Assembly (NCBI RefSeq): GCF_029240175.1
Contig: NZ_JARBTM010000010.1
Location: 1-64,000, forward strand
Direction of reading: 5' to 3'
Source: Anaerosolibacter sp.
GTDB taxonomy: Bacteria; Bacillota; Clostridia; Peptostreptococcales; Thermotaleaceae
DNA length: 64,000 bases
Made by a program: the position numbers and the translations under genes. The notes beneath the pieces were generated by a model. That model saw only the letters and a program-made list of their open reading frames with translations. It had not been told where the DNA came from and did not search any database. Below, piece after piece: positions 26,365-34,254 of this stretch. Position 1 is the stretch's first letter. Each line of letters starts with the position of its first letter.

Positions 26365-27060
26365 CTATTTCTTTTTTCTTTGATCATATGGTATATCTTT
26401 TCTTTCTTCATCCTCAAGCTGCCCTACATAATAATCCTCAGAAATCTGCTCTACTTCCTGCACAATTCCTGGTTCTTCCTCTATGTATCCAGGCTCGTCA
26501 TCATCGAAGTAACCCTGCTGATCTCCTCCATTGAATGAAGGATCTTGTCGTATCTCGTTAAATCGTTCTACAGCCTGCCATGCATCTTCTCCATCGAATC
26601 CGTTATAACTATCGTCATGGTCTTTAAAGCTTCTTCCAAATGGCGGGTAAAGTACTTCTTCCTCTACAGGTCGGGTATCTACTTCCGTGTGGATGGATAA
26701 ACCACCCTTTTCACAATCCATGCATTGAACGGCTGTAGGTAAGATTTCAAGCCTATCTTCATCGATATCTTTACCACAGGTTATACAGTTGCCATAAGAG
26801 CCGTCTTCAACTTTACTCAATGCATTATCCACTTCTTGCAGGTGCAATTCTTCATTGTTTTTAAGGTTGAAATTCATTTCCATTTCAAACAGCTCTGTGC
26901 CAATATCCGCCGGATGATTATCATATACTGACAGCTCATCAAAATAATCTTTGAAATTTTCATTGGGTTCATTCTCGTTCATCAGCTCAAGGGTACGCTG
27001 GACATCTTCTCTCTCTTGCAGCAATAATCCCCTAAAGTATTCCATCCTCTGCTTATTCAA
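26365..27060 (-). CDS. DksA/TraR-type zinc-finger protein, YteA/YlyA family
   Basis: The 231-residue acidic protein has an N-terminal helical region, then a C4 zinc finger CITCGKDID...CMDC (residues about 107-130), and a long Glu/Asp-rich tail. This is the YteA-type sporulation-associated branch of the TraR/DksA family. It occupies the place of Bacillus ylyA (before lspA). YlyA binds RNA polymerase and influences SigG genes, so a similar transcriptional role is plausible but inferred. The start is TTG at 27060 after GGGAGGT. Confidence 0.85.
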   Translation of the reverse strand: MNKQRMEYFRGLLLQEREDVQRTLELMNENEPNENFKDYFDELSVYDNHPADIGTELFEMEMNFNLKNNEELHLQEVDNALSKVEDGSYGNCITCGKDIDEDRLEILPTAVQCMDCEKGGLSIHTEVDTRPVEEEVLYPPFGRSFKDHDDSYNGFDGEDAWQAVERFNEIRQDPSFNGGDQQGYFDDDEPGYIEEEPGIVQEVEQISEDYYVGQLEDEERKDIPYDQRKKK

Positions 27061-27072
27061 ATTTAAACCTCC

Positions 27073-27351
27073 CTATCTGTAGTTTTCAATAATATCAAGT
27101 AAGTCTGCAATATACTGACCGATCAATGGAAGATTTACAGTCTGCTTTAGTATGTAGAATAAAATCGCAGCCAATACAGTCAATCCAATGGCTGTTCCCA
27201 ATCCTCTGGCTAAACCACTGATAAAATTAGTATACAATAATTTCTTAGGATTATTCATGATCTCTACGTATTCAGCCAATTTTACTTTTTCCAAGTCAAG
27301 GGCTATTTTCTCAAGTCGTGCTTCTATCTGTGACATCTTTTTCTCGTCCAT
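27073..27351 (-). CDS. DUF5665 domain-containing small membrane protein
   Basis: The 92-residue protein has a charged, probably coiled N-terminal half (MSQIEARLEKIALDLEKVKL). A glycine-rich hydrophobic segment (FISGLARGLGTAIGLTVLAA) and a second short helix to the C-terminus follow. This matches the DUF5665 family of unknown function that often precedes lspA/yteA in clostridia. It is 12 bases upstream of the DksA-like gene. Confidence 0.75.
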   Translation of the reverse strand: MDEKKMSQIEARLEKIALDLEKVKLAEYVEIMNNPKKLLYTNFISGLARGLGTAIGLTVLAAILFYILKQTVNLPLIGQYIADLLDIIENYR

Positions 27352-27490
27352 AAATACACCCCCATTTTTAAAAACAACATTAAAAATCAGTATCTTAAAA
27401 TACCTCTATTCATAGTCTTTTCCAATCATCTTGTTAATATAAATATATCCTAGCAAGATTCAAATAAGCACTTAATTTATCACCAAAAGA

Positions 27491-27516
27491 AAAAGAGCTA
27501 TAAAAATAGCTCTTTT
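27491..27516 (-). terminator. intrinsic terminator of aroF
   Basis: AAAAGAGCTA and TAGCTCTTTT form a 10-bp stem around TAAAAA, with T-rich tails on the minus strand. Confidence 0.8.
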
Positions 27517-27534
27517 ATTCTACTCTAGTTACGC

Positions 27535-28344
27535 TTATAGCCCATTTACACAGTTGTGAATTTCTAAAAGCTCCTTGCTCAGTTTTTCGAACATATGGAA
27601 GTCTAAGGACTGTATTCCATCGGACAGCGCATCACACGGGCTAGGATGTACTTCCACCATAAGCCCATGGGCACCAATAGCTACCGCTGCCCTGGATGCT
27701 GATGCAACCAACTCTACTCTGCCCGTCCCATGACTCGGATCGACGATGATAGGAAAATGACTCAATTCTTTGATAATGGGTACTGCCATAAGGTCAAGAG
27801 TATTCCTCGTATAGTTTTCAAAGGTTCTAATGCCTCTTTCGCATAAAATAACATTCTTATTCCCTTCCAAAACAATATACTCAGCAGCAGACAGCCATTC
27901 TTTGATACTAGCAGCCATACCTCTTTTTAGCATCACTGGCTTGCTGCCTTTCCCAACTTCCCGGAGCAAACTATAGTTTTGCATATTTCTTGACCCAATT
28001 TGAAAAATATCCACATATTTATCTAGCATATCAATATCTCGGGCATCCATAATCTCAGAAATAACTGGCATATTGTTCTCTTGCCCAGCTTGGTAAAGAT
28101 ACTTTAGACCTTCTTCCCCTAACCCCTGAAAGGAATAGGGAGATGTTCGTGGTTTAAAAGCGCCACCACGAAGTACCTGAGCACCTGCTTCTTTGACGAG
28201 TCTGGCAGTTTCAAACAATTGATCTTCACTTTCAATGGCACAGGGTCCAGCAATGAGCACAAGCTCATCTCCCCCGATGTGAACGTCCCCTACACTGACA
28301 ATAGTCTGGTTCTTATGCTCTTTTCCAGCTAACTTTAGTTTCAT
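27535..28344 (-). CDS. aroF: 3-deoxy-7-phosphoheptulonate synthase (AroF, type I-beta)
   Basis: The 269-residue enzyme lacks a fused chorismate mutase or ACT domain. It has the core DAHP synthase motifs GPCAIES, the substrate loop [21 protein letters not shown], and VDPSHGTGR. It condenses PEP and erythrose 4-phosphate in the first step of aromatic biosynthesis. It stands alone here, 15 bases after mtnN and without other aro genes, an unusual place within the divIVA-lspA interval. Feedback control, if any, must come from elsewhere. Confidence 0.94.
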   Translation of the reverse strand: MKLKLAGKEHKNQTIVSVGDVHIGGDELVLIAGPCAIESEDQLFETARLVKEAGAQVLRGGAFKPRTSPYSFQGLGEEGLKYLYQAGQENNMPVISEIMDARDIDMLDKYVDIFQIGSRNMQNYSLLREVGKGSKPVMLKRGMAASIKEWLSAAEYIVLEGNKNVILCERGIRTFENYTRNTLDLMAVPIIKELSHFPIIVDPSHGTGRVELVASASRAAVAIGAHGLMVEVHPSPCDALSDGIQSLDFHMFEKLSKELLEIHNCVNGL

Positions 28345-28359
28345 AGCATCATTCCTTAA

Positions 28360-29058
28360 TTATAAGTGTTTTAACATCCCCGCCACAATCTCACTGGAGT
28401 TTTTTGCTGCCTCATGAACAAATTCATTAAAATTATGATGGGCTGTACCGTCAGCTTTATCGGACATTGCCCTTATAATAACAAAAGGAATTTTATTCAG
28501 ATAGCAGGCATGTCCAATAGCAGCGCCTTCCATCTCTGTACAATATCCTTGAAACTCTCTAAGGAGTAAATCCTTCCGTTCAGGACATGCAACAAATACA
28601 TCTCCTGAGAGAATACGACCAGTTAAAATTTTGTGTGTTCTTTGTTCATTTTTGCTAATCTTCTCTGCCACTTCTATTAGTTTTGAATCAGACTTAAAAA
28701 TATATTCGTCCATTCTTGGAATCTGCCCTAGTTTATAGCCGAATCCAGTTACATCAAAATCATGTTCTAGTACATCTGTGGAAATAACTAGATCTCCAAC
28801 CTCAAGTTCATCCTTTAACGCACCCGCTACACCTGTATTTATAATGCTAGATACATCAAAATTACTAATTAGCACCTGCGTGCAAACCGCTGCATTTACC
28901 TTTCCTATACCACATCTTACGATGACAACATCCTTATTTTCCAGGCGCCCGCTATAGAAAGTCATTCCTGCAATATCTATAGTCTCCTCAAGATTCATTT
29001 TTTCCTTTAATAAATGTACTTCCTCATCCATCGCACCTATTATACCTATTCTGTTCAT
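28360..29058 (-). CDS. mtnN: 5'-methylthioadenosine/S-adenosylhomocysteine nucleosidase
   Basis: The 232-residue protein carries the nucleosidase motifs GIIGAMDEEVHLL at the start, SSIINTGVAGAL, and the purine-binding CTEMEGAAIGH with catalytic Asp in RAMSDKADG. It cleaves MTA and SAH, removing inhibitors of methylation and supplying methylthioribose/S-ribosylhomocysteine. It is followed by aroF at 15 bases. It lies downstream of divIVA, from which a terminator separates it. Confidence 0.95.
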   Translation of the reverse strand: MNRIGIIGAMDEEVHLLKEKMNLEETIDIAGMTFYSGRLENKDVVIVRCGIGKVNAAVCTQVLISNFDVSSIINTGVAGALKDELEVGDLVISTDVLEHDFDVTGFGYKLGQIPRMDEYIFKSDSKLIEVAEKISKNEQRTHKILTGRILSGDVFVACPERKDLLLREFQGYCTEMEGAAIGHACYLNKIPFVIIRAMSDKADGTAHHNFNEFVHEAAKNSSEIVAGMLKHL

Positions 29059-29151
29059 ATACCCATGCCTCCTAACCTGTTTCTTTATCCATTATACCCT
29101 TATCCCAAATTGTGTCAAGGTAATTATAATATTCGCAAATATAAACTTTAA

Positions 29152-29180
29152 AATCCCCATCCATTGATAGGACGAGGATT
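29152..29180 (-). terminator. terminator after divIVA
   Basis: On the minus strand AATCCTCGTCC and GGATGGGGATT form an 11-bp stem (two G-U pairs), followed by TTTAAAG. It separates the yggS-divIVA cluster from mtnN-aroF. Confidence 0.65.
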
Positions 29181-29226
29181 ATAATTTATCATATGTTTTA
29201 TGTATACTTTGAACTTTCACTAGGAC

Positions 29227-29694
29227 TTATTCTTCAGCATCCTCAACAATTTCTTTACAACTGGTGTTTACTGCCTCTAGCTGGGATTCAAGCAAAGTTT
29301 TGAATCTTGTCTTAAATATATGCATCTGCTTCTTTACTTCTTCATATTCCCGTTTGATCTTGACTACATCTTTGTTCGCTTCTTCAATAATAGACATCCC
29401 TTTCCCTTCTGCTTCACGGATGATTAATTCAGCCTTTTTATGGGCATTGGATGAAACCTCCTCTGCTGTAGTCTGTGCCACGATTAATGTATTATTCAGT
29501 GTCTTTTCAAGATTGGCGTACTTGTCTATTTGTTCTTGTAGAAGTGTAATCTTGTCCTTTAACTCAATATTATCCTTATACAGCTTCTCATAATCAATCA
29601 TTATCTTGTCCAAGAACTCGTCTACTTCATTTTCCTTATAACCTCTCATTACCTTCTTGAATTCCTTGTTTTGGATTTCCAATGGTGTAATCAT
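29227..29694 (-). CDS. divIVA: DivIVA-domain cell division/polarity protein
   Basis: The 155-residue protein starts MITPLEIQNKEFKKVMRGYK and continues with ENEVDEFLDKI, the DivIVA lipid-binding N-terminal domain. A long coiled coil (about 35-145) follows. DivIVA binds negatively curved membrane at septa and poles and recruits division, cell-wall or sporulation factors. It ends the conserved sepF-yggT-ylmH-divIVA cluster. Confidence 0.95.
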   Translation of the reverse strand: MITPLEIQNKEFKKVMRGYKENEVDEFLDKIMIDYEKLYKDNIELKDKITLLQEQIDKYANLEKTLNNTLIVAQTTAEEVSSNAHKKAELIIREAEGKGMSIIEEANKDVVKIKREYEEVKKQMHIFKTRFKTLLESQLEAVNTSCKEIVEDAEE

Positions 29695-29707
29695 CTAATT
29701 CCCTCCC

Positions 29708-30496
29708 CTAAATCATCCGTTGTATAGTCACTTTAAGTCGATCTTTCTTGGTTTTATTCCCTACTTCTAACAACACAATCCGCCCTTTCCCCTTAAAAGA
29801 AATTACATCACCTTTGTGGACGAGATGGGCAGGATTATTGATAGGCTTCCAATTCACCTTGACCTTGTCATTCCCTATCATCTTTGATAGCGAATTCCTT
29901 GATTCACCAAAACCTACCCCTACCATCACATCTAATCTTAGTGAGGGGACTGTTGTTTCGATCAATTTATACTTTTCTTGTGGAATCTGAATATCCTCTA
30001 AGGTTACAATTTTTGTTTCGACTTTATAGCGGGATATTTTTTCTAGATTGCCATCAATAAAATCACATATATCCTTGAATGAGACAATATAGCAACAATT
30101 CTTAGAAATGAAAATATCACCAATTTTCTCTCTCTTGATGCCCAACCCTAGGACAGACCCTAAGACATCTCTATGACTTATACTATCGTGTTCAAAATTG
30201 CCATCAATTCGAAGGAATCTTAATGGACTGTCTATTTCGTCTGATTCCATGTAATCTGGAAACATGACAATGATTTGTCTTTCAGCCTGTCCAAATCCAC
30301 CTGAGACGAAATGTTTCAGCTCTCTAATCTTACTGAGTATCGGTCTACACAATGAAATTTGGTAAGGATCACAAAAATCCGTATTTCGGGGACTATAATT
30401 CTTTAATACACCTTCAGCTCGATCCAACACTCTAGAAATAAAAATTTTATCTTCAATATTATTGATATGTCGCGTTAATCCTTCTTTATCAATCAA
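29708..30496 (-). CDS. ylmH: YlmH-family S4-domain RNA-binding protein
   Basis: The 262-residue protein has a central YlmH domain and a C-terminal S4 RNA-binding motif (about 182-245, LRLDVMVGVGFGESRNSLSK followed by GKGRIVLLEVG). YlmH binds the ribosome/tRNA and takes part in rescue of peptidyl-tRNA-blocked 50S subunits. It is encoded between yggT and divIVA, as in most Firmicutes. The start is TTG at 30496 after AGGTGAGGG. Confidence 0.92.
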   Translation of the reverse strand: MIDKEGLTRHINNIEDKIFISRVLDRAEGVLKNYSPRNTDFCDPYQISLCRPILSKIRELKHFVSGGFGQAERQIIVMFPDYMESDEIDSPLRFLRIDGNFEHDSISHRDVLGSVLGLGIKREKIGDIFISKNCCYIVSFKDICDFIDGNLEKISRYKVETKIVTLEDIQIPQEKYKLIETTVPSLRLDVMVGVGFGESRNSLSKMIGNDKVKVNWKPINNPAHLVHKGDVISFKGKGRIVLLEVGNKTKKDRLKVTIQRMI

Positions 30497-30509
30497 GCCC
30501 TCACCTTTT

Positions 30510-30773
30510 CTATATCAAACTTAATAGTATACTCTTGATAAACATGAGTCCCCATAAGGCAGCAAGGGGTGAAAAATCAATATGACTTCCACCTAAACCT
30601 ATTCTAGATAACAAGCTTCTAAAGGGTGCTATAATTGGTTCGGTTAACTGATATAATATTCTCGAAATATTATTGTATGGATTTGTAAAAATCCAGGTCG
30701 ATATTGCTCTAGCCACAATTAAGTAAGTTAAAACATTAAAAAAATAATCAATTGAAGCCCTTATTGTCCACAT
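30510..30773 (-). CDS. YggT-family membrane protein (YlmG)
   Basis: The 87-residue protein has two transmembrane helices flanking the family signature in the loop (LYQLTEPIIAPFRSLL) and FSPLAALWGLMFIKSILL at the end. YggT/YlmG proteins sit next to sepF and are linked to division and osmotic or nucleoid phenotypes, without an established biochemical role. I chose ATG at 30773 over an in-frame TTG at 30788. Confidence 0.9.
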   Translation of the reverse strand: MWTIRASIDYFFNVLTYLIVARAISTWIFTNPYNNISRILYQLTEPIIAPFRSLLSRIGLGGSHIDFSPLAALWGLMFIKSILLSLI

Positions 30774-30791
30774 TTTCGCACCATCCAAAAT

Positions 30792-31232
30792 TTATTTTTG
30801 CCACGGAAAAATCCCTTTATTTTTCAACTCTTCTCGTATATTCCCTGCTATATCTACATTGTTAGGCGCAAGGATAAATATTCCCTTCGATACCTTTTGT
30901 ATGTTTCCATCTAGTGCATACACAGCACCGTTTAGAAAATCAAAAATTTTCTTTGCGATGTCCTGATCTAAATTTTCCAAATTGATTACTACAGGTTTTC
31001 TATTTTTCAGGTTATCAATTATACCTGGCGCCTCTTCAAACTCTGTGGGTTCACATATTATAACCTTCATTTGAGTCGTCGTATGAATGTTTACAACCCT
31101 GCTTTTTTTGCTTGTAATAGGGATTACATCCTCATCTTCTTGAGACTGACCTTCATCATGCTCTTCTAAATCTTCCTCATAATCGTCCAAGCCCATAAAA
31201 TACTTTACTTTATCAATAAACTTTGCTGACAT
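30792..31232 (-). CDS. sepF: cell division protein SepF
   Basis: The 146-residue protein has an N-terminal amphipathic membrane-binding helix (MSAKFIDKVKYFMGL), an acidic linker, and the SepF dimer domain from about residue 50 (VINLENLDQDIAKKIFDFLNG; GAVYALDGNIQKV). SepF polymerises on the membrane and bundles or tethers FtsZ. Because no ftsA gene lies beside ftsZ here, SepF may be the main anchor. It lies between yggS and yggT. Confidence 0.95.
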   Translation of the reverse strand: MSAKFIDKVKYFMGLDDYEEDLEEHDEGQSQEDEDVIPITSKKSRVVNIHTTTQMKVIICEPTEFEEAPGIIDNLKNRKPVVINLENLDQDIAKKIFDFLNGAVYALDGNIQKVSKGIFILAPNNVDIAGNIREELKNKGIFPWQK

Positions 31233-31249
31233 TATATGTCCCCCTTATT

Positions 31250-31948
31250 TTATTTTTCCGTGTAGTTTCGTTCGCCAAAAATACCAGTTCCAATACGTAT
31301 CATATTCGCCCCTTCTTCAATGGCAACCTTGAAATCATTCGTCATACCCATAGACAAATAATGCATTTCTACGCCTTTGATATTCTTATTGTTGATCTCA
31401 TCAAAGAGCTGTTTCATTCTTTTAAAGTGAATTCTTACCCTATCTGGAACATCATCATAGGGCGCAATCGTCATCAATCCTTTCACACGAATATGCTGTA
31501 GCCCTTCTAACTGCTCAATAAAATCATATATATCCTTTTCATCTATACCAAATTTTGTTTCCTCTTGTGCAATATTTACTTGAATCAAAATATCTATACA
31601 TCGATTTATTTGTTTGGCTCTTTTATTAATTTCTTCTGCCAAATGGATACGATCCACTGAATGAATCATTTGCACTTTGTCCACGATGTATTTAACTTTA
31701 TTGGTTTGTAAATGTCCTATCATATGCCAGTTTACATTATCAACCTGTTCAAATTTATTCATGATTTCTTGAACCTTGTTTTCCCCAATGTTGACAATCC
31801 CATTGTCAATGGCTTCATTGATTTTGTCAGCATCTACAGTTTTTGTAACAGCTATAAGCTGAATCTCCCTAGGGTCTTTTCCAATACGTTTACACAACCC
31901 CTCAATTTCTTGCTGTATATGTAAAATATTTTCCTTGATATGGGACAT
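31250..31948 (-). CDS. YggS-family pyridoxal phosphate homeostasis protein (YlmE)
   Basis: The 232-residue alanine-racemase-fold protein has the PLP lysine in LIAVTKTVD and signatures such as IGHLQTNKVKYI and LSMGMTNDFKVAIEEGANMIRIG. It buffers pyridoxal phosphate levels and is not a racemase in practice. I place the start at ATG 31948 directly after AGGAGGT. It begins the yggS-sepF-yggT-ylmH-divIVA block. Confidence 0.94.
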   Translation of the reverse strand: MSHIKENILHIQQEIEGLCKRIGKDPREIQLIAVTKTVDADKINEAIDNGIVNIGENKVQEIMNKFEQVDNVNWHMIGHLQTNKVKYIVDKVQMIHSVDRIHLAEEINKRAKQINRCIDILIQVNIAQEETKFGIDEKDIYDFIEQLEGLQHIRVKGLMTIAPYDDVPDRVRIHFKRMKQLFDEINNKNIKGVEMHYLSMGMTNDFKVAIEEGANMIRIGTGIFGERNYTEK

Positions 31949-31974
31949 TTTATACCTCCTTAAAGGGTTATTCA

Positions 31975-33243
31975 TTATTCATACACCAGCTGTCCTTCTT
32001 TTATTCTCGTGCCATGTCGCACAATCTCGTCATACAGTTTTATCGTTTCGACAGTCTTGACATCTTCACCATGTTTTTCATAGAAAACATTACTTTGCAC
32101 AATGGCAAATTCTTCTTGCTGTCCAACAATCTTTATTGGTTTGAACCGGGCAAACCTACTGACATCGAGCACATAAACTCCCTTTATGCCGTCTTTCTCT
32201 ACAATACAATCATTATAGATCTTCAACCCCTCATGGTTTACAGCGGTTACTTCAATGTCGATATTGCGAATTTTATGATAGTCTTCCACGTATTCATCTA
32301 TTTTAAAAATAATCATTCCATTTTCATCATTCTCAATGATTTTATAGATTTGCCCGTTGATGGTTCCCTGGGGAAACTTAAGACCTACGTTCTTACCTGC
32401 CTTAAAATCGCTGAGATTTTCTTTGTCAATCCAAGCGATTAAGTACCACTGGCTATTGTCAACGATTTTGTAAATTGGTTGACCTAGAATCGTTTTTTCA
32501 GCCCTTAAGTCTGTCGTCTGTGATTTTTGCTTTTTTAATTCTTGATAGTCAACAGCACCCATGTTTAGCGGATTTAGAATCATTTCATACCCATCAATAA
32601 AATAACTTATTACACCGGTTTCTGTACTGGTCATCGTAGTGATTGCACTAGTAATCTTCGATTCCAACATCTGCTGTTCCTGCTTCAGTGCATCTAGATT
32701 TTTTCCAGCAAAGCTCTTATCTCCGTGGATAATTCTTTTTTTCTCTACCTTACTGTTCAATTCTTTCTTTAACTCTTCAATTTTCAGCAACTCGCCTTTT
32801 TCTCTATATGCTTTCATTTCTTCAATAATTATATGAATCTCTTGATCAAGCTTATTTACGTCCCGATCAAATAAGTTTTCTTTGTTTTCATTCAGACTTT
32901 CTATTCTCTGGTTGATCACTTCCAGCTTTTTTCTGGTAGCGGAGTCAATGGTATCTCTATATATTTCGGCTACCTTATATCCCTTCTCAACCTTCTCTCC
33001 ATCTTGAACAAAATATTTAATATTGCCTTCACTCTCTGACTTGATCAATTTTTCGTTCCTTACGATGTATCCATTTATTGGATAATTTACTTGGATGCTT
33101 CCATACTTAGCAATCTCTGTTTCAATGGTGGTAGACAATGCAACGGGCGCCAGTTTCACTAGAAAATATAAAATAACAATTCCAAAGAAAAAATAATATA
33201 ATTTGTTCTGTCTTTTTCTCTTTTTACCCTGCTTCTTTTTCAA
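31975..33243 (-). CDS. HlyD-like membrane-fusion/adaptor protein
   Basis: The 422-residue protein has a basic N-terminus (KKKQGKKRKRQNK), one transmembrane helix at about 16-36, an extracellular beta/lipoyl-like segment with GYIVRNE, a coiled coil at about 110-210, and a C-terminal beta-barrel region. This is the layout of HlyD-family adaptors. Yet the cluster holds no ABC transporter or outer-membrane partner, and the organism looks monoderm. It lies 26 bases before yggS-sepF, a pairing I associate with clostridia. A cell-envelope scaffolding role is possible. TTG start at 33243. Confidence 0.75.
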   Translation of the reverse strand: MKKKQGKKRKRQNKLYYFFFGIVILYFLVKLAPVALSTTIETEIAKYGSIQVNYPINGYIVRNEKLIKSESEGNIKYFVQDGEKVEKGYKVAEIYRDTIDSATRKKLEVINQRIESLNENKENLFDRDVNKLDQEIHIIIEEMKAYREKGELLKIEELKKELNSKVEKKRIIHGDKSFAGKNLDALKQEQQMLESKITSAITTMTSTETGVISYFIDGYEMILNPLNMGAVDYQELKKQKSQTTDLRAEKTILGQPIYKIVDNSQWYLIAWIDKENLSDFKAGKNVGLKFPQGTINGQIYKIIENDENGMIIFKIDEYVEDYHKIRNIDIEVTAVNHEGLKIYNDCIVEKDGIKGVYVLDVSRFARFKPIKIVGQQEEFAIVQSNVFYEKHGEDVKTVETIKLYDEIVRHGTRIKEGQLVYE

Positions 33244-33411
33244 ATTATTTCACCTACTAGGTTATTTTAATCATAACTTATCCTATTAATAATTCTTCAC
33301 GAGTACTTTATTTCCTTCCAGAAAATCTGATTAATTTTATTTAGTATGAAAGTCCTACAGCCTTTTTTCCATCTAGGACATAAGTGCTTAACAAGTTCAT
33401 GATTATAGACA

Positions 33412-33437
33412 AAAAATAAAAGACTACCGAAGTAGCC
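33412..33437 (-). terminator. UUCG-type terminator of the 127-aa gene
   Basis: On the minus strand GGCTAC, loop TTCG, GTAGTC, then TTTTATTTTTT, directly after the stop codon of the 33438-33821 gene. Confidence 0.85.
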
Positions 33438-33821
33438 CTAAAACCAATTAAACAACTTACCGTATTTATTGATAATTTTAAAAGATCTAATGTTTTTCAG
33501 TTCTATCCGCTCTACTGTATCATTTTCTGTGATAATCATCAAACTATTTTCACGAATTTTGGCTCCTAAAATAATTCCTCTGACTATGCTTTTATTATTG
33601 AAATAAATTTTGACCTCGTCCCCTGCCATAATCTCATTCTTTCCTACCCTAAAATAATTGGTATCTATTTCATTAATATGCTCCTCAGTAATTCCTTTGC
33701 CATCCAATACAATTCTATTGTTTTTCAGATAGTATTTTTCCTTTAAAACACACAGAAAGTATCCTAGCATAGAAACGATAAACAACATTCCTAAAACATG
33801 TAGAAGATATTTTATATACAT
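33438..33821 (-). CDS. membrane-anchored hypothetical protein, 127 aa
   Basis: The protein has one N-terminal transmembrane helix (about 6-26) followed by a soluble domain of about 95 residues rich in beta-prone sequence (DEVKIYFNNKSIVRGIILGA; SLMIITENDTVERIEL). The soluble part might be a small barrel. I recognise no family. ATG at 33821 is preceded by AAAGGAG. The gene lies alone between the tRNA-Pro terminator and its own UUCG terminator, next to the HlyD-like gene. Confidence 0.7.
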   Translation of the reverse strand: MYIKYLLHVLGMLFIVSMLGYFLCVLKEKYYLKNNRIVLDGKGITEEHINEIDTNYFRVGKNEIMAGDEVKIYFNNKSIVRGIILGAKIRENSLMIITENDTVERIELKNIRSFKIINKYGKLFNWF

Positions 33822-33861
33822 CGTAAATCACTCCTTTTCCCGTAAAACATACTCCATAATT

Positions 33862-33909
33862 ATTAAAAACATTAAAGCTATGACTCGTCATAGCTTTAAT
33901 GTTTTTAAT
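33862..33909. terminator. long perfect palindrome: tRNA-Pro terminator
   Basis: A 23-bp arm (33862-33884) and its exact complement (33887-33909) are separated by only 2 bases. The minus-strand end is ATGTTTTTAAT-like and AT-rich. It begins 2 bases after the encoded CCA of the tRNA, so it ends the tRNA transcript and isolates the downstream gene. Confidence 0.8.
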
Positions 33910-33911
33910 AC

Positions 33912-33988
33912 TGGTCTGAGTGGGGAGACTTGAACTCCCGGCCTCTAGAACCCCATTCTAGCGCGCTACCAAACTGCGCCACACCCAG
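33912..33988 (-). tRNA. tRNA-Pro (anticodon GGG)
   Basis: The 77-base gene folds as a cloverleaf. The acceptor stem is CTGGGTG/CACTCAG, the D arm is GCGC...GCGC, and the anticodon stem is CTAGA/TCTAG with loop ATGGGGT, giving anticodon GGG with G37. The T arm is GGGAG-TTCAAGT-CTCCC. The discriminator A and CCA are encoded. A matching promoter lies about 60 bases upstream and a palindromic terminator directly follows. Confidence 0.95.
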
Positions 33989-34054
33989 ATGAATAAGCAT
34001 AAAAATGTCTTGGCTGCATCCTTATCCAAAGGATTTATTCTTCAGATACATTGT

Positions 34055-34083
34055 ATTATAAATGAATCTATGCAGATTTTCAA
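34055..34083 (-). promoter_or_regulatory. SigA promoter of tRNA-Pro
   Basis: TTGAAA (34083-34078), a 17-base spacer, then TATAAT (34060-34055) on the minus strand. It is close to the consensus and correctly placed for the tRNA. The remaining DNA between 33989 and 34254 shows no gene. Confidence 0.8.
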
Positions 34084-34218
34084 GTAGTTTCCTCAAATTT
34101 AAATAGGATATTATGTTTTATCAGCTCTTACCTTACTATATTATGTATGGTTTTATATAATTATTCAAATAATCCAATTTTTACATAGTTTTTCTGTTTC
34201 TCTGTCTATTACAACTAG

Positions 34219-34253
34219 AAAAAGCATAGGCTCTTATTGAACCTATGCTTTTT
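34219..34253 (-). terminator. intrinsic terminator of spoIVA
   Basis: AAAAAGCATAGG and CCTATGCTTTTT form a 12-bp stem around an 11-base loop, ending in a T-run just after the spoIVA stop. Confidence 0.85.
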
Positions 34254-34254
34254 G

